A stretch of 64,000 nucleotides of DNA from Effrenium voratum (taxonomy: Eukaryota; Sar; Dinophyceae; Suessiales; Symbiodiniaceae): assembly GCA_963377175.1 (NCBI GenBank), contig CAUJNA010001702.1, positions 952,501 through 1,016,500 of the forward strand, given 5' to 3'. A program made the position numbers and the translations under genes. Below are positions 32,201-42,074 of the stretch, piece after piece. The first letter of the stretch is position 1, and the number at the start of each line of letters is the position of its first letter. Below the pieces are notes generated by a model that searched no databases, was not told where the DNA came from, and was given only the letters and a program-made list of their open reading frames with translations.

Positions 32201-35200
32201 CAGTGGTCCTAAGAGAAAAAGCCCCCCGCCCCCCCTCACATTTACGCCCAGCCCCCGTAAATTGCCGTCACCCACATGGTGCCCCGAATAGTGCAGCATG
32301 CAGGTCTAAGGTCTATGTTGGTGTTAGGGGTGGGTTCGAGGGGTAAACGAGTGTGCTGATCTGGCCGCGGGGTGGGGATTGTCAGAGAAAGTCACAGAAC
32401 TCTTCAGCATCAATTATTATGGGTAACCCCAAAACAATGGCTGGTAGACATGAATCCCCATGTATCATTTGCTTACTTTGCTTTGCCCCAGGAACCCACG
32501 AGGCACATGCAGGCAGAGGAGACCAGCAGCAGCAGCCCTGCAATGCCCAGGGTGGCCCCTAGCTCCGTCCTCAGCGGTTCAACCCCCCCCCCCCCCGAAA
32601 CCATTAAAGGGCACCTACCAGTTGATGGTACCATTCCCCCAATTTGGCTCACTTCCCTCTACTCACAGAAACAAGAAGTCTGCAATCTACTTTCGCGCTG
32701 GTGAAAAGGCGACAAAGAATCCGAAAAAGGAGAAGCCTTTCGTTTTCTCTCTTGTCCATTGCTTCTGTTTTCAGGCCCGCCTCTCGGTCCTGACTTCAGG
32801 GAACCTAGCCCCTGGGAAAGCCACAATCATAGACCATGGAACGTGATGCAGAACCCCTGGACAATGATGTTGCCTATAAATGAGCATACGCTCAGCGCCC
32901 GACGCTGTTTGTCGGTGGTGGGGCCAGGACAAAAGATGTTTGCAGGAACTAAGAATCCGCCGGCCGAAATTGCAGGCACTTGGTTTCCTGTCACTCACCC
33001 ACCCTCAAATCCAAGGGGTGAACCGTGTTGCTAGCGAATGTTCACTACATATCCGGGCTCACCCACTTTCCGGCCTGGGAGAAGCCAAGTGTCTGCTTGT
33101 TGGCGATCACCGTCAGGATCGGGGAGAAGAACTTGTGCTTCCGCTCCAGGCGGAACAAAGTGAAGAGCCGCAGCAGCCTTAAGGACACCACGCCGCGAAA
33201 GACGTTGGAGGTAATGCACACGTCCAGGTACAGGGAGATCAGGGAAACCGTGTCGATGGCCCCTGCCATGGCATTTTCAGACCATGTACCGGATATGTTC
33301 ACTGTGGCATAAATGACCTCCAGGTTGGATGCCATTTTCCCCCAGGCCCTGCACAAGATTCCCCCACAAGACTGGGCGAAGCCTGTGTGCGTTCAAAGAA
33401 GCGCGACCGTCCTGTGACCCTGTTGAACAGGACTCTCACACGCACACACTGAAACTAACTTTGCGGCTCGTATTCTCTCCAGTGGCCAGGGATGCCTTGA
33501 CTTTAACGGTATAAGTAAGATTGGCCCTCCCAAACACAGGCAATAATAAATCGGAGAGAAACTGAGAATAAAAGACATTGTTCTGAAGGGACCTTTGGTC
33601 TGCGTCCTTCTGTTTCATTTTGCACGGAGCCCGCGCAAAATGGCACAGAAGTGAGTGTAGTGGGGTTAAAGATAACTGACTCGAATTTCCGGCCGAACTC
33701 ATTGTGTCACATCTAAAGCATTTTCTTGTCTTGGCACCTGACAGCGCTTGGCTGGCGGCGTCTTTGTTTGTCCATCGGAAATGGAACCCATAGAGAGGGG
33801 TCGACCTTCATGGCCCACAAGAGAACAGTTGGGTGAATAAACCAACCCCTTGATTTCCCAAAAGACAACCGTAGGGGGCCCCAAACCAAGCGGGGTGGGT
33901 TGGTCGACTTGCGCATGTGCCGTTGGCATCCGGCGCTTCTGCCTGGGTGAGCAGCGCGGGCATCCAATCGCGAAGCAAAACAAACTAAGCCTTACCATCT
34001 GCGTGCATTTCGGAGAGCGTCAACACATTTGAATGATTTGGCCACCCAAGCTTTTGACTTTGATAACCACCCCCACCCCCCTCCCCCAGGAAAAAAACAA
34101 GAAAACTAAGAAAGCTCCCGCGCGCTTTTTGTTTCGGGGCGTTCCGCCTGCAATGGTCGCCATCAGATAGAGTCGCGTCTTCCAGCGCTGCCAAAGACCC
34201 TGGAACTCCACGTCAGGGCTCGACTCCACGCAGCTGTAGATGCGCCTAGCGGCATCAAAACGGACATTGCAAACCTCAGGGTGTAGGAATAGGGGTTGTC
34301 TGGGTTTTATCTTTCTTGTGGGAGATTTGGGTTGTACTCTCACGTCCTCCCCGACCGAACCAAAAGTAGACTGCCAATGATACCGTCAGTTGCTCACGCA
34401 GTGTCTGTTGTTGGGCGCCTCTTTTGGGGGTTGCTTTAAGAGGCAACCAAAGGGACCCACACTATTGAAGCAACAAAGCCCCATACTTGTCTCCTGACTA
34501 GCAGAATGGGTGGTTTCCGGCTTCTCTTTACAGAGAGTACCCCCCCAAGAGAAACACTCATCGGCCGCCTCTGGCAAATTCTCTCCCCAGGCCCAGCGTA
34601 TCAAACAAATCCAATTGGAAGCCTTTCTGAGGGCATGTTTTGCTGTCGGGCTGGATGGGGAGAATCCGGTTTCGTCCCCGAAGCTCCTTTACAAGCAACC
34701 CTCCATGCGGGCTAGCTGTCTAGGTCTTTCACCCATACCGAACCAACACTGACCCACAAACATGTGGCCCTAAGGGAAACCAAAAGCAAGTCCACGAGCG
34801 CGTCGAGGCAACAAGTGTGAGGCGCAGGTTGCGAGGCTAGACACACATTTCGCAGGTTGGACTTTTTGAATGGTTCAAATGGGTTCAATTGGGCGAGCTT
34901 CTGCTACAAACCTCAACCCAAGGACAACGGGAAAAACCTCGCCTTTCCCGCTACTATCCAAGGGAAGTTGTGCAGTTGTGCGGTCTTAGGAAGCGCCCTC
35001 GATCCACATCCTGTCAAACAAATGTAAGGATGCAAGATTGGATCCATCAACATCACATCCTAATGATGGTTCAGGGGAAAGAAATCTTAAGCGTCTCTCA
35101 AAATACTCACGCGTGTTTTTCTTCTTCGCGCAACCTCTTTTGCAAAGCCCAGACGCATGAGGTACTCCACCGTGAAGATGGCGGTTGCCAGGATCTCCAT

Positions 35201-35854
35201 CTGGAGCGCTGGTCGCTTTTGCTGATGGGGGTCCATGAATCTGAGAATGGTGGAATGGGTTTGGCAAAAGATGCCAACACATTAATGACTTTGTCACTTT
35301 GAAGGAGACTCCGCTAACAAAGAAATCGGATGGCAATGCCTCATTTGCTACAGGTGCACGCCCAATAAATTCGAAGGGGACACTGACTTCTACCTACCCA
35401 AAATCTACAGCATGGCTCTGAAGCTCATCGTGAGTGCTCAGGGTTGCCTGCCAATGCAAAGAAGCAGTTGTTCCATGTCGATATCGTCAAACAACAACAC
35501 CGTCATAAATTCGAAAACGCGAAGGGCTGGCTGCCTTTGGCTTCCCTTTTCACCCCATGAGACAAAATCCGAGGGCTTCATAGAACCGGCCGCATAGTGC
35601 ACACCTCATGGTAGACCCGGGTGGTCACCTGGCTCATGGTGCGGCTGTCCACTATGAACCTCGTCGCTTGGCCCGAAGGTCGGGATGCATGAAATTCTCT
35701 TTGCGGGAATCCGCGGCGCAAGTGTTAAGAAGTCGCCTTTGGGTGGCAGAATCGTTGTTGCTTTTGTTTTGAGCAAAATCCAGCCTGGTTTTGCTTGGAT
35801 GGATTTGGCGATGGCGCGGAGCTGAGTCCTCTCATTCCAGACTTTCCCCTCATC
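29280..35854 (-). CDS. Voltage-gated potassium channel, multi-exon, mostly GC-AG introns
   Basis: Minus-strand exons join in phase. 35854-35795 and 35659-35605 are candidate N-terminal or S1-S2 exons (VDSRTMSQVTTRVYHE). 35200-35144 is S2 (AIFTVEYLMRLGF). 34274-34148 is a loop. 33262-33097 holds S3 and S4 (AIDTVSLISLYLDV; VVSLRLLRLFTLFRLERKHK, regularly spaced Arg). 32569-32507 is S5 (TELGATLGIAGLLLLVSSAC). 31950-31897 is the pore helix (VELENPKFDSFLASM). 31133-30966 is the filter and S6 (TATLTTVGYGDIYPITPFGK). About 30396-30316 is a coiled coil. 29357-29280 is the last exon (ELAELLRAELAPKKNK, stop). From the S2 exon to the filter exon every junction keeps frame. Five donors are GC (after 35144, 34148, 33097, 31897, 30966) and two GT (after 32507, 30316). 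TVGYGD marks K+ selectivity. The link from filter exon to coiled coil and the first two exons are less sure. Confidence 0.8.
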
Positions 35855-36829
35855 CTGCAATTCACATTATGGTTTGGTGGGAATCAACCGCAGCTCCTGA
35901 CTTTGACATACCTTGATTTGTTGAAACGGCTAACGTCATGTCAATGTGAAAATAAATGACCATGGCATCCAAGCTTTCCAGGTGAGCTGCCCCCTTTTTT
36001 GGGAAGCATCAGGATCGGTCTAAATGGCTGCCTCCTAAACTGAGTCATGGTCAACACCCCGTGTGCCCCCGCCTTTTAGATGGTGGCCCTGGCGTCCCAT
36101 TTTCAAAATATATGCAGCTGACAAAATGACCTATGCCCCTAAGAGCATACAAGAAAATTGGGTGGCCCCCCCTGCATCGCTTTTGAGCAGGATTGTATGT
36201 ACATGAGACCAGCTGCTGTTTCGGCCCGAACTAGCGCCACGTCACCCGTCTGCCTTACTATTTACATGTTGGTGCTCTTTCTCAAGCTTTTGTTTCTATC
36301 AAGTACTTAGGTGGGCTAATGTCAAGTGCAAAGTTGCACGTCCCAACCTTGCGAGAGCTTGCGTCATTTCTTTCTCACAAGAAGCCAGATTGCCGAGTGG
36401 GATAATAAAGATGCACCAGTGACTTGATGGAATGTAACTAACCAAAAAAAAAAGAATCGGTGCCTCAAAGTATCTGGGCGCCTGCAGGCATCATAGCGAG
36501 AGCGGAAACGTCGGCGGCATTCAAATGTCGGTGTCCCTTCCGTTTCCCTTTAATAAAAAAAGGGAGGGGTGGGGGGGGGGGGGGGGCGCACCGATGAATG
36601 CCCAAGTCCCAAAGTGTGTACGTGTGCTAGGCCCCACGAGACCAGAAGCCCAAAGAATCCCATCCAGGTCCGCCATCTTTGCCCCTGCAAGAGTATGTCA
36701 CGAAACAGTTCAGCCCTTGTTGTTGGTTTCTCGGTATTGCTCCTTCTTGGTTTGCCCATGCGAAAACAGACAATAAAGTGTTGCCCTTAGGGGCCCAACT
36801 GGTTCCCCACCACACAAGCCCCCCCCCCA
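35855..36829. other. Host DNA left of the virus, no gene seen
   Basis: I find no convincing coding frame. A long G-run at about 36568-36586 and a C-run at 36819-36828 flank the insertion side. The C-run directly touches the viral terminus. Confidence 0.5.
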
Positions 36830-37768
36830 AAAAAATGTAGAAAAGGCTGATTCTAGGGGGTGGGGGGTTGATGGTTGCCTGTTCTGTTTTTTATTTCACA
36901 TTTCAACACGTGTACCACCTTATTCGTTTTTTCAAGGCTGATTTTGGGGGCATGAAATAAAAATATGGATGTGGTAACGAATTGATGATTTGGTCCCCTG
37001 TCTCGTTCCAGATTTCAACTTTTAGTTTTATTGATTGAAAGAGGATAGGACTTTCTGTGGTTTCACGGGTTGGCTTTTGGGCGGTTCTTCTGGTTTGTCA
37101 TTTAATGAAATGTTTATAGATTAAAAGTTCACTATAATTATAACATATAAGAATATAAATGATATAATTATGGTTTAGTTTTGAATTATACAGGTTCATC
37201 AACAATTAGCTTAAACCTTATGTTTTGTACTCCTCCAAAATTCATTCTACTTCTTTCATCATCAATACATCTGTATATTGTTTGATGTGCCTCCATCATT
37301 ACTTCGGATATATTATCTATGGTTATATTATCTACAAAATCATCACTACGAAAATAAAAACTAAAAGTGTTAAAATGGTCGTCTTCATAATTGAAATGAT
37401 GAAACCTTACAAACATATTTACCTCAACTATTATCACTGCTTCATAACCGTTATCGGTTTCAATGCCATCTAACAAACAATCTAAGTTTTCATTTTCATT
37501 AAAAACTATATCTTTGATGCTTTTTATGTTTAAAGGTATATTTCTTGAAATGTAATACTCAATTATGTGTCTCTTGAAATCATCGCCATCTTCAACAGTA
37601 TAGCGCTTTGTCTTTCTTTTCGTTTCAGTTCTTTTAAATTTATATCGCTGTTGTATTCTCTTTAATGTCTCAATATGATTATGTTTTATATTCAAATACT
37701 CAGGTTCCCCTAATTTATATGAAATTATATCTTTTAATATATCAACAGGTAAGTTAGTCCATTTCTCA
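36830..37768 (+). repeat. Left terminal inverted repeat (939 bp)
   Basis: It is the reverse complement of 58359-59297 over the whole length. In the stretches I compared there is no net indel and only a two-base difference (AAAAATATGG at about 36959 against AACGATATGG in the other copy). The outer 300 bases are non-coding and relatively G-rich; the inner part contains almost all of the TIR gene. The repeat stops inside the fourth codon region of that gene. TIRs of this length are normal for elements replicated by a protein-primed polymerase. Confidence 0.95.
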
Positions 37769-37806
37769 AATATAAAATTATTCTCTGACATTTTACCCTC
37801 ACTCAT
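37186..37806 (-). CDS. TIR-borne gene, left copy; F-box-like N-terminus, function unknown
   Basis: A 206-residue protein whose last 192 residues are identical to the right-end copy. The first 14 residues (MSEGKMSENNFIFE) are unique because the inverted repeat ends there. Residues about 15-50 (KWTNLPVDILKDIISYKLG, then EPEYLNIKHNHIETLKRIQ) resemble an F-box-like helix pair with its LP.dIl start, and the gene at 42440 has a similar beginning. The rest is acidic and aromatic-rich with no known motif. The early-type motif AAAACTACTTAAAGA lies at 37833-37848, 27 bases upstream. F-box proteins recruit ubiquitin ligases, so a role in steering host protein turnover is possible but not shown. Confidence 0.8.
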   Translation of the reverse strand: MSEGKMSENNFIFEKWTNLPVDILKDIISYKLGEPEYLNIKHNHIETLKRIQQRYKFKRTETKRKTKRYTVEDGDDFKRHIIEYYISRNIPLNIKSIKDIVFNENENLDCLLDGIETDNGYEAVIIVEVNMFVRFHHFNYEDDHFNTFSFYFRSDDFVDNITIDNISEVMMEAHQTIYRCIDDERSRMNFGGVQNIRFKLIVDEPV

Positions 37807-37832
37807 TTTTCTCTTAATATATAAGGTTTTTT

Positions 37833-37848
37833 CTCTTTAAGTAGTTTT
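37833..37848 (-). promoter_or_regulatory. Early-type promoter motif (left TIR gene)
   Basis: The reverse complement reads AAAACTACTTAAAGAG, followed by an A/T-rich stretch and the ATG 27 bases downstream. The same motif precedes 38634, 52586, 53043 and 58354 at 23-33 bases. It lies outside the inverted repeat, so its match to the right copy is not explained by repeat identity. Confidence 0.75.
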
Positions 37849-37971
37849 GGCTAGGGGTTGCTGGTTGGCCAGTCTGGGTTTCAGGTTTAATTTAATTGTC
37901 TTAACCTTCTTGTTAGATTATAAAAACAATGTTTAATCATATTATAAGATGATAATATTAATAAACAAAAG

Positions 37972-38634
37972 TTAATTTGACCCGTATTCAATCTCACCAG
38001 CGATACAACTAATATAACAACTCATACTATACTCACAACAATAATGCCCGTATCCTTTTATTAATTGGTCTATGTAAATGTCAATTAATTCGCTAAGAAT
38101 ATATCTCATATAATAATTGTTATTTCTATATGACCAACAACTGTTTAGGTTTGGAAAGCTAAATCCACAACGTTTAAAATTTTTTAAATCTTCAATGTCA
38201 ATACATTTTTTAAAAATGATACAAACTTCATATTCATTATTCTTACAGTATGATTTTAATGCTTGATAATACATTTTTCTATTTTTAAACCGTTCTTTAA
38301 CTTCTTGTATATCAAATACTCGGTCAATGTGTTTTCTGTAATGTCTTATTTTCATACTATATTGGTTTTCTGCTAGTAGAGTAAACACATTATTTTGCAT
38401 TAGTTTAATAACTTGTAATTGAAGTTCTGCTTTTTCCAGTCCTTCTTCAGGAATGTCTTTATCTCTCATAAAATGTTCTTCTTCATGCATCAAATACCAG
38501 CAATCAAAACATGTTACTCTAATACAGCCACCTATAAGGTTACAAATATTAACAGGTAAAATATTAGCTAGTGCTACGACAGACTTACATTTTTTATTTT
38601 TACAAGGACAATTATCATAATTAAACAGTGTCAT
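37972..38634 (-). CDS. Cys-rich protein of unknown function
   Basis: A 220-residue protein. The N-terminus has NCPCKNKKCKS and then CNLIGGCIRVTCFDCW with a following HEEEHF, so one or two metal sites are likely in the first 60 residues. The middle is charged and probably helical. The C-terminal third has several more Cys and Tyr residues (YCCEYSMSCYISC). I do not recognise the family. It carries the early-type motif at 38662-38678 plus ATAATATAGTA just before the start, and it is transcribed away from the integrase gene. The promoter class suggests expression with the polymerase, possibly as a DNA-binding or regulatory protein. Confidence 0.75.
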   Translation of the reverse strand: MTLFNYDNCPCKNKKCKSVVALANILPVNICNLIGGCIRVTCFDCWYLMHEEEHFMRDKDIPEEGLEKAELQLQVIKLMQNNVFTLLAENQYSMKIRHYRKHIDRVFDIQEVKERFKNRKMYYQALKSYCKNNEYEVCIIFKKCIDIEDLKNFKRCGFSFPNLNSCWSYRNNNYYMRYILSELIDIYIDQLIKGYGHYCCEYSMSCYISCIAGEIEYGSN

Positions 38635-38661
38635 TTTTTCTCTTACTATATTATATCCATT

Positions 38662-38678
38662 TTTCTTTAAGTAGTTTT
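38662..38678 (-). promoter_or_regulatory. Early-type promoter motif (Cys-rich gene)
   Basis: The reverse complement reads AAAACTACTTAAAGAAA. A C-rich tract (AACCCCCACCCC) precedes it, as it also does at the polymerase and right TIR gene. ATAATATAGTA follows before the ATG at 38634. Confidence 0.75.
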
Positions 38679-38721
38679 TTTTAATGTTAAGGGGTGGGGG
38701 TTATATCGATAAAAAATATTT

Positions 38722-38725
38722 TCTA
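38722..38725 (+). promoter_or_regulatory. Late-type TCTA element (integrase)
   Basis: TCTA inside ATATTTTCTAACAAAT, 13 bases before the chosen integrase ATG. It is one of ten such A/T-flanked TCTA sites in the element and the closest to its start codon. Confidence 0.5.
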
Positions 38726-38737
38726 ACAAATAATATA

Positions 38738-39664
38738 ATGGCGAGATTAACGAAAGACCAAATAATCAGCAACATCTATTATGACTTAGACGAGGGTTTC
38801 GGAAGCACACAAGCAACACACAAGAAGGCAAAGGAAGAAGACCCAACGATAACATTAGAAGATGTAAAGTCTTTCTTAAAGAAACAACCAAATAAACAAA
38901 TCAAAAATTATAGAGGCACTAATTCCTATACCGCTCCCTTCGCACGATATGAATATCAAATAGACATAATGCATATGTCACCTTTAGCTAAAGACAAGAA
39001 CGTTCCACAGTATGCTTTAGTCGTGATTGACATCTTCAGTAAATTAGCAGATGTAATACCGATGGAGGAAAGAGACGGAGAGCACGTTCTAAAAGCACTA
39101 AGAGCAAGTTTTAAAAAGATGGGTTATCCGATGTCTGTGTATTCTGATGATGATGGAGCATTTGCAACCAAAAACCAAGTTCAGGATTTCTTCAACAGCG
39201 AAGGTATCAAACACATAATAACGAAGACACACGCAAATGTAGCCGAACGTTTTATTAGGACGATGAAAAACAAAATTCACGATAGAGTTAGGTTTAATAA
39301 TATGAAATGGACCGATGCCTTAACACCAGCATTGAAACAGTATAACAGCACATTACACTCGTCAACAAGGATGACACCAACCGAAGCACACAAGGACGAC
39401 AATGAAATAAATGTAAAGGTCAATCTGAAACTACGAGAAAAGAACAAAAGAAAGTATCCCAGAATACAGGAGAACGATAAGATAAAAGTGTTTCAAAAGA
39501 AAAGGGGCAATTACACCGACAGAAAAGAGTATAACTCTAAATGGTCTAATAAGATATTCAATGTTGATAAAATTGAATATGATATTATGGGCAATAAAAC
39601 TTACAGAGTAGCAGGAATAAACAAACCACTTCTGAGACACGAAATTTTGTTAGTTAATGATTAA
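38738..39664 (+). CDS. Retroviral-type (rve) integrase
   Basis: It joins the viral ends to host DNA. I start at 38738 (MARLTKDQ, 308 residues), because the Maverick-type N-terminus IISNIYYDLDEGFG follows directly. The upstream in-frame ATG at 38684 would add 18 residues made from promoter sequence. The DDE core is present: Asp about 76 (YQIDIMHMS), Asp about 138 (VYSDDDGAF) and Glu about 170 (NVAERFIRTMK). The D-E spacing is 31-32, slightly short of the usual 35. A C-terminal SH3-like region (RKEYNSKWSNKIFNVDKI) follows, as in Polinton integrases. A TCTA element at 38722-38725 lies 13 bases upstream. Its 3' end overlaps the convergent small gene by 4 bases. All key residues are present, so it looks functional. 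Confidence 0.95.
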   Translation: MARLTKDQIISNIYYDLDEGFGSTQATHKKAKEEDPTITLEDVKSFLKKQPNKQIKNYRGTNSYTAPFARYEYQIDIMHMSPLAKDKNVPQYALVVIDIFSKLADVIPMEERDGEHVLKALRASFKKMGYPMSVYSDDDGAFATKNQVQDFFNSEGIKHIITKTHANVAERFIRTMKNKIHDRVRFNNMKWTDALTPALKQYNSTLHSSTRMTPTEAHKDDNEINVKVNLKLREKNKRKYPRIQENDKIKVFQKKRGNYTDRKEYNSKWSNKIFNVDKIEYDIMGNKTYRVAGINKPLLRHEILLVND

Positions 39665-39933
39665 ACATATTTCTTGGTATCTTCAATATACTTGACTTGG
39701 TAGAAATCCAGACTTGATTGTTTAGGTTCTTTAATAACTTTTTCATTAAGTTTTTTAATATATACATTTCGTTTATTCTTGTATTCAGTGCTCTCTCTAT
39801 CAACTTCTTTTGGTTGGTAATTATTAGTATTATTGTAAGCTGGTTTCTTCATACTTTCTAACAGTTGATAAATGCGTTTATTTTGTTCCATTATTTCATC
39901 AATTTTCAAAAATAGTTTATCCACACCTTCCAT
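39661..39933 (-). CDS. Small coiled-coil protein, unknown
   Basis: A 90-residue protein, predicted from its pattern to start with a short coiled coil (VDKLFLKIDEIMEQNKRIYQ) and to continue as a Lys/Asn-rich tail. It is convergent with the integrase and overlaps its stop by 4 bases. Upstream it shares ATTTAGTTTTAAAA and ATAATATAGTATATG with the next gene at 40283. The promoter is the best evidence that this short frame is real. Function unknown. Confidence 0.7.
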   Translation of the reverse strand: MEGVDKLFLKIDEIMEQNKRIYQLLESMKKPAYNNTNNYQPKEVDRESTEYKNKRNVYIKKLNEKVIKEPKQSSLDFYQVKYIEDTKKYV

Positions 39934-39957
39934 ATATACTATATTATAAAACTAAAG

Positions 39958-39971
39958 TTTTAAAACTAAAT
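39958..39971 (-). promoter_or_regulatory. Third-class promoter motif ATTTAGTTTTAAAA
   Basis: The reverse complement reads ATTTAGTTTTAAAA, 25 bases before the ATG at 39933, and is followed by ATAATATAGTATATG. The same pair lies at 40306-40319, 23 bases before 40283. Confidence 0.55.
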
Positions 39972-39974
39972 ATT

Positions 39975-40283
39975 TTAATTTCGAAGGTCTCTGTTTCTTA
40001 AATGTTTAAATTCTTCGCCTTCTACCATAACTCTAACAATGTTATCTAAATCTTTTTGAGTATGTCCACATACTAACGCTTTGTCCAGATATAAATATTC
40101 ATAGCTAAGACCAACACTAAGTAATAAACAGTTATATTTTTTAGTTTGAGTACGAGTTAAGACTATTTTACATCCACACTTACAAGTATAATAACTAACA
40201 CCATTATAATTATTGTCTCCAATTTGCTTGTCTAATTCAAGTGCTCCAAAATGTAAATGTGTTAAACTTGAAAATTCAACCAT
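39975..40283 (-). CDS. Small CxCGC zinc-binding-like protein
   Basis: A 102-residue protein with CKCGCKIVLTRTQ in the middle and CGHTQKDLDNIVRV toward the end. The gene at 47723-48019 has the same layout (CQCGCYIF, then CNHTQSDIDNIVKR), so the two are paralogues. The spaced Cys and Cys/His pairs suggest one zinc site. The third-class promoter lies at 40306-40319. Function unknown; a small DNA-binding or regulatory protein is a guess. Confidence 0.75.
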   Translation of the reverse strand: MVEFSSLTHLHFGALELDKQIGDNNYNGVSYYTCKCGCKIVLTRTQTKKYNCLLLSVGLSYEYLYLDKALVCGHTQKDLDNIVRVMVEGEEFKHLRNRDLRN

Positions 40284-40305
40284 ATACTATATTATTCAAC
40301 TTTAC

Positions 40306-40319
40306 TTTTAAAACTAAAT
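40306..40319 (-). promoter_or_regulatory. Third-class promoter motif ATTTAGTTTTAAAA
   Basis: Second occurrence, 23 bases upstream of the ATG at 40283, again with ATAATATAGTATATG at the start codon. Confidence 0.55.
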
Positions 40320-40351
40320 GTTTAAATTATGTTAATTCTAGTCTTTAAATA

Positions 40352-40708
40352 CTAATTTTTCATCATTTGTTTAATAGTTTCCTGTGTTTCGTTATCAACA
40401 TTATCTGACGTTGTAGCTTCATTTCCAAATTTGATGCAAATATTATGAGCATCTGTTTCTAAGTTGATGCCGTCTTTAGTTTTATCAATGTTCATTTTCT
40501 TATCATTTTTAGATATTTTGAACCCTATTGGTACACAACTGCATTTGCAATTACCCTTATTTTTTATTTCTAATTCATTTCTAAGTTCTAACATCTTTTT
40601 ACACATAGGACAAGCAAACTCAGTGACTGATGCTTCTTTAACAATTTCTTCATCAGTTGATGAAACACTTAAACCTGTCTTATTATTTTTGTTTTTCTTT
40701 TTTGACAT
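40352..40708 (-). CDS. Zinc-ribbon-like protein, unknown
   Basis: A 118-residue protein. Residues about 32-60 hold FACPMCKKMLELRNELEI and NCKCSC, giving two Cys pairs separated by a short helix, a zinc-ribbon-like layout. The N-terminus is Lys/Asn-rich and the C-terminus acidic. No family recognised. The start at 40708 is preceded by A/T-rich sequence without the early, TCTA or third-class motif. Confidence 0.65.
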   Translation of the reverse strand: MSKKKNKNNKTGLSVSSTDEEIVKEASVTEFACPMCKKMLELRNELEIKNKGNCKCSCVPIGFKISKNDKKMNIDKTKDGINLETDAHNICIKFGNEATTSDNVDNETQETIKQMMKN

Positions 40709-40864
40709 TTATATTAATATTTATATTTTTAATATATTGTATCAAAAACTTAATTAATTCTAAAATAAAATAACATATTTTTTTACATCTATTATCAGTT
40801 ATGACAACCCGTTCTATATTCTCCATTTCATTTATTATATTAATATAATCTGTATAACTCCTTT

Positions 40865-41047
40865 TCATATTAAATAATAAGATAAATTATTTTTCATTTC
40901 TGTCTTTCTTTTCTTGTAAAGTTTTTTCATTGTATCGTCTTTATTCCATCTATATTCTACAAATTTCTGATGATATATTGAATTTAGATGTTTAAATAAA
41001 TATTTGTCATCATAAGTTTTACCACAACTGCAATGGATAATAGTCAT
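40865..41047 (-). CDS. 60-residue single zinc-finger protein
   Basis: I start at the internal ATG 41047 (MTIIHCSCGKTYDDKYL). The frame is open to 41149, but the extra 34 residues have no zinc-finger character, and TTATTATTTATATG precedes the chosen start. The finger is CSCGKTYDDKYLFKHLNSIYH, a C-x-C-x10-H-x5-H pattern shared with the GIY-YIG protein tail and with the broken gene at 42075. A basic C-terminal tail follows. It is likely a small nucleic-acid-binding protein. Confidence 0.65.
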   Translation of the reverse strand: MTIIHCSCGKTYDDKYLFKHLNSIYHQKFVEYRWNKDDTMKKLYKKRKTEMKNNLSYYLI

Positions 41048-41272
41048 ATAAATAATAAGATAAAATAGTTTTTTAATCTTATTATTTTCATGCATAATAG
41101 AATATTGGTGGGGCACAGCACTTGGGGTTTTCATTGCATACGCGAGCAAGACACAAAACTAATTATCTTCAATACTTATTGACTGAAGTTGATGAAAGAG
41201 CCTGTTCTACTACGATAGACACCATTCATATCATAGCAATGCTTTCATACAATAAATAATATTAATTTATTT

Positions 41273-41276
41273 TCTA
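41273..41276 (+). promoter_or_regulatory. Late-type TCTA element (ATPase)
   Basis: TTTATTTTCTAAATATTTTT, 23 bases before the ATG at 41300. The same TTATTTTCTAA core precedes the penton and the gene at 50685. Confidence 0.65.
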
Positions 41277-41299
41277 AATATTTTTAATATTATTATTTT

Positions 41300-42055
41300 A
41301 TGCCTGAAGTTCCCATTATAAAACCAATAAACATAACTGATTATGAATTCAAACAATCCAAATATGAACATGTACCAAAACTACCTTTTCGCTCAATTGT
41401 TGTTGCTTCATCAACGGGTGGCAAAACAGTTTTAATCCAAAACCTTATCCTAAATGTTTATAGGGACTGCTTCGCTCGTATATTCATTTTTAGTCCGTCT
41501 GTTCATAATGACCCTACCTTCGTTGAAGTCAAGAAATATCAAAAAGATAATATGAAGGTTGATGATGAAAAAGAAAAGTTATATTATGACACCTACCAAC
41601 CTGAAGAACTGGAAGAAATAATTAACACTCAAAGAAAGATAATTCATTATATGAAAGAACAGAAGATGAAGAAACTTCATTCAATTTTAATAATAGTTGA
41701 TGATTTTGCAGACGACCCTAGATTTGTTAGATACAGCAAGTTATTACATGGACTGGCAACGAGAGGCAGGCACGACGCCATTAGTTTTTGTTTAAGCGTT
41801 CAAAAATATCGTGTCCTAGCACCAATCATTAGGTTGAATTCAAGTTCGTTGTATATATTCAAGTTAAAGAATGTATCAGAGTTAATGTCATTCATTGAGG
41901 AAAACTCGGCCATCGTTGATAAAGAGCAACTTTTAAATATGTATCATAAAGCAGTAGATGATAAGCCCTACTCCTTCTTTTATGTTAATATGAATTCCAA
42001 AGATGTTAATAATATGTTTTATGTTAGATTTGAGAAAGCTTTTAAAATAAAATAA
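41300..42055 (+). CDS. FtsK/HerA-family DNA-packaging ATPase
   Basis: It should pump the genome into the preformed capsid. The 251-residue length is normal for PLV, virophage and Polinton packaging ATPases. The Walker A is VASSTGGKTVLI (about residues 36-47). The Walker B is ILIIVDDFADD (about 132-142), with the acidic pair at its end. RYSKLLHGLATRGRHD and SFCLSVQKYR follow, matching the conserved region after Walker B in this family, where a sensor and an arginine finger lie. The late-type TCTA element is 23 bases upstream. A 37-bp copy of its 3' terminal sequence recurs at 42390-42426. The frame is intact and likely functional. Confidence 0.93.
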   Translation: MPEVPIIKPINITDYEFKQSKYEHVPKLPFRSIVVASSTGGKTVLIQNLILNVYRDCFARIFIFSPSVHNDPTFVEVKKYQKDNMKVDDEKEKLYYDTYQPEELEEIINTQRKIIHYMKEQKMKKLHSILIIVDDFADDPRFVRYSKLLHGLATRGRHDAISFCLSVQKYRVLAPIIRLNSSSLYIFKLKNVSELMSFIEENSAIVDKEQLLNMYHKAVDDKPYSFFYVNMNSKDVNNMFYVRFEKAFKIK

Positions 42056-42057
42056 AT
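42021..42057 (+). repeat. 37-bp direct repeat, copy 1 (ATPase 3' end)
   Basis: It covers the last ATPase codons and stop and matches 42390-42426 at 35 of 37 positions. The two copies flank the broken zinc-finger gene. Confidence 0.85.
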
Positions 42058-42074
42058 CTATTATATATTATAGA

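Noticed and set aside
38684..38737. Upstream start for the integrase
   Set aside because: The extra 18 residues come from the divergent promoter region and have no counterpart in Maverick-type integrases. 38738 has the conserved N-terminus right after it.
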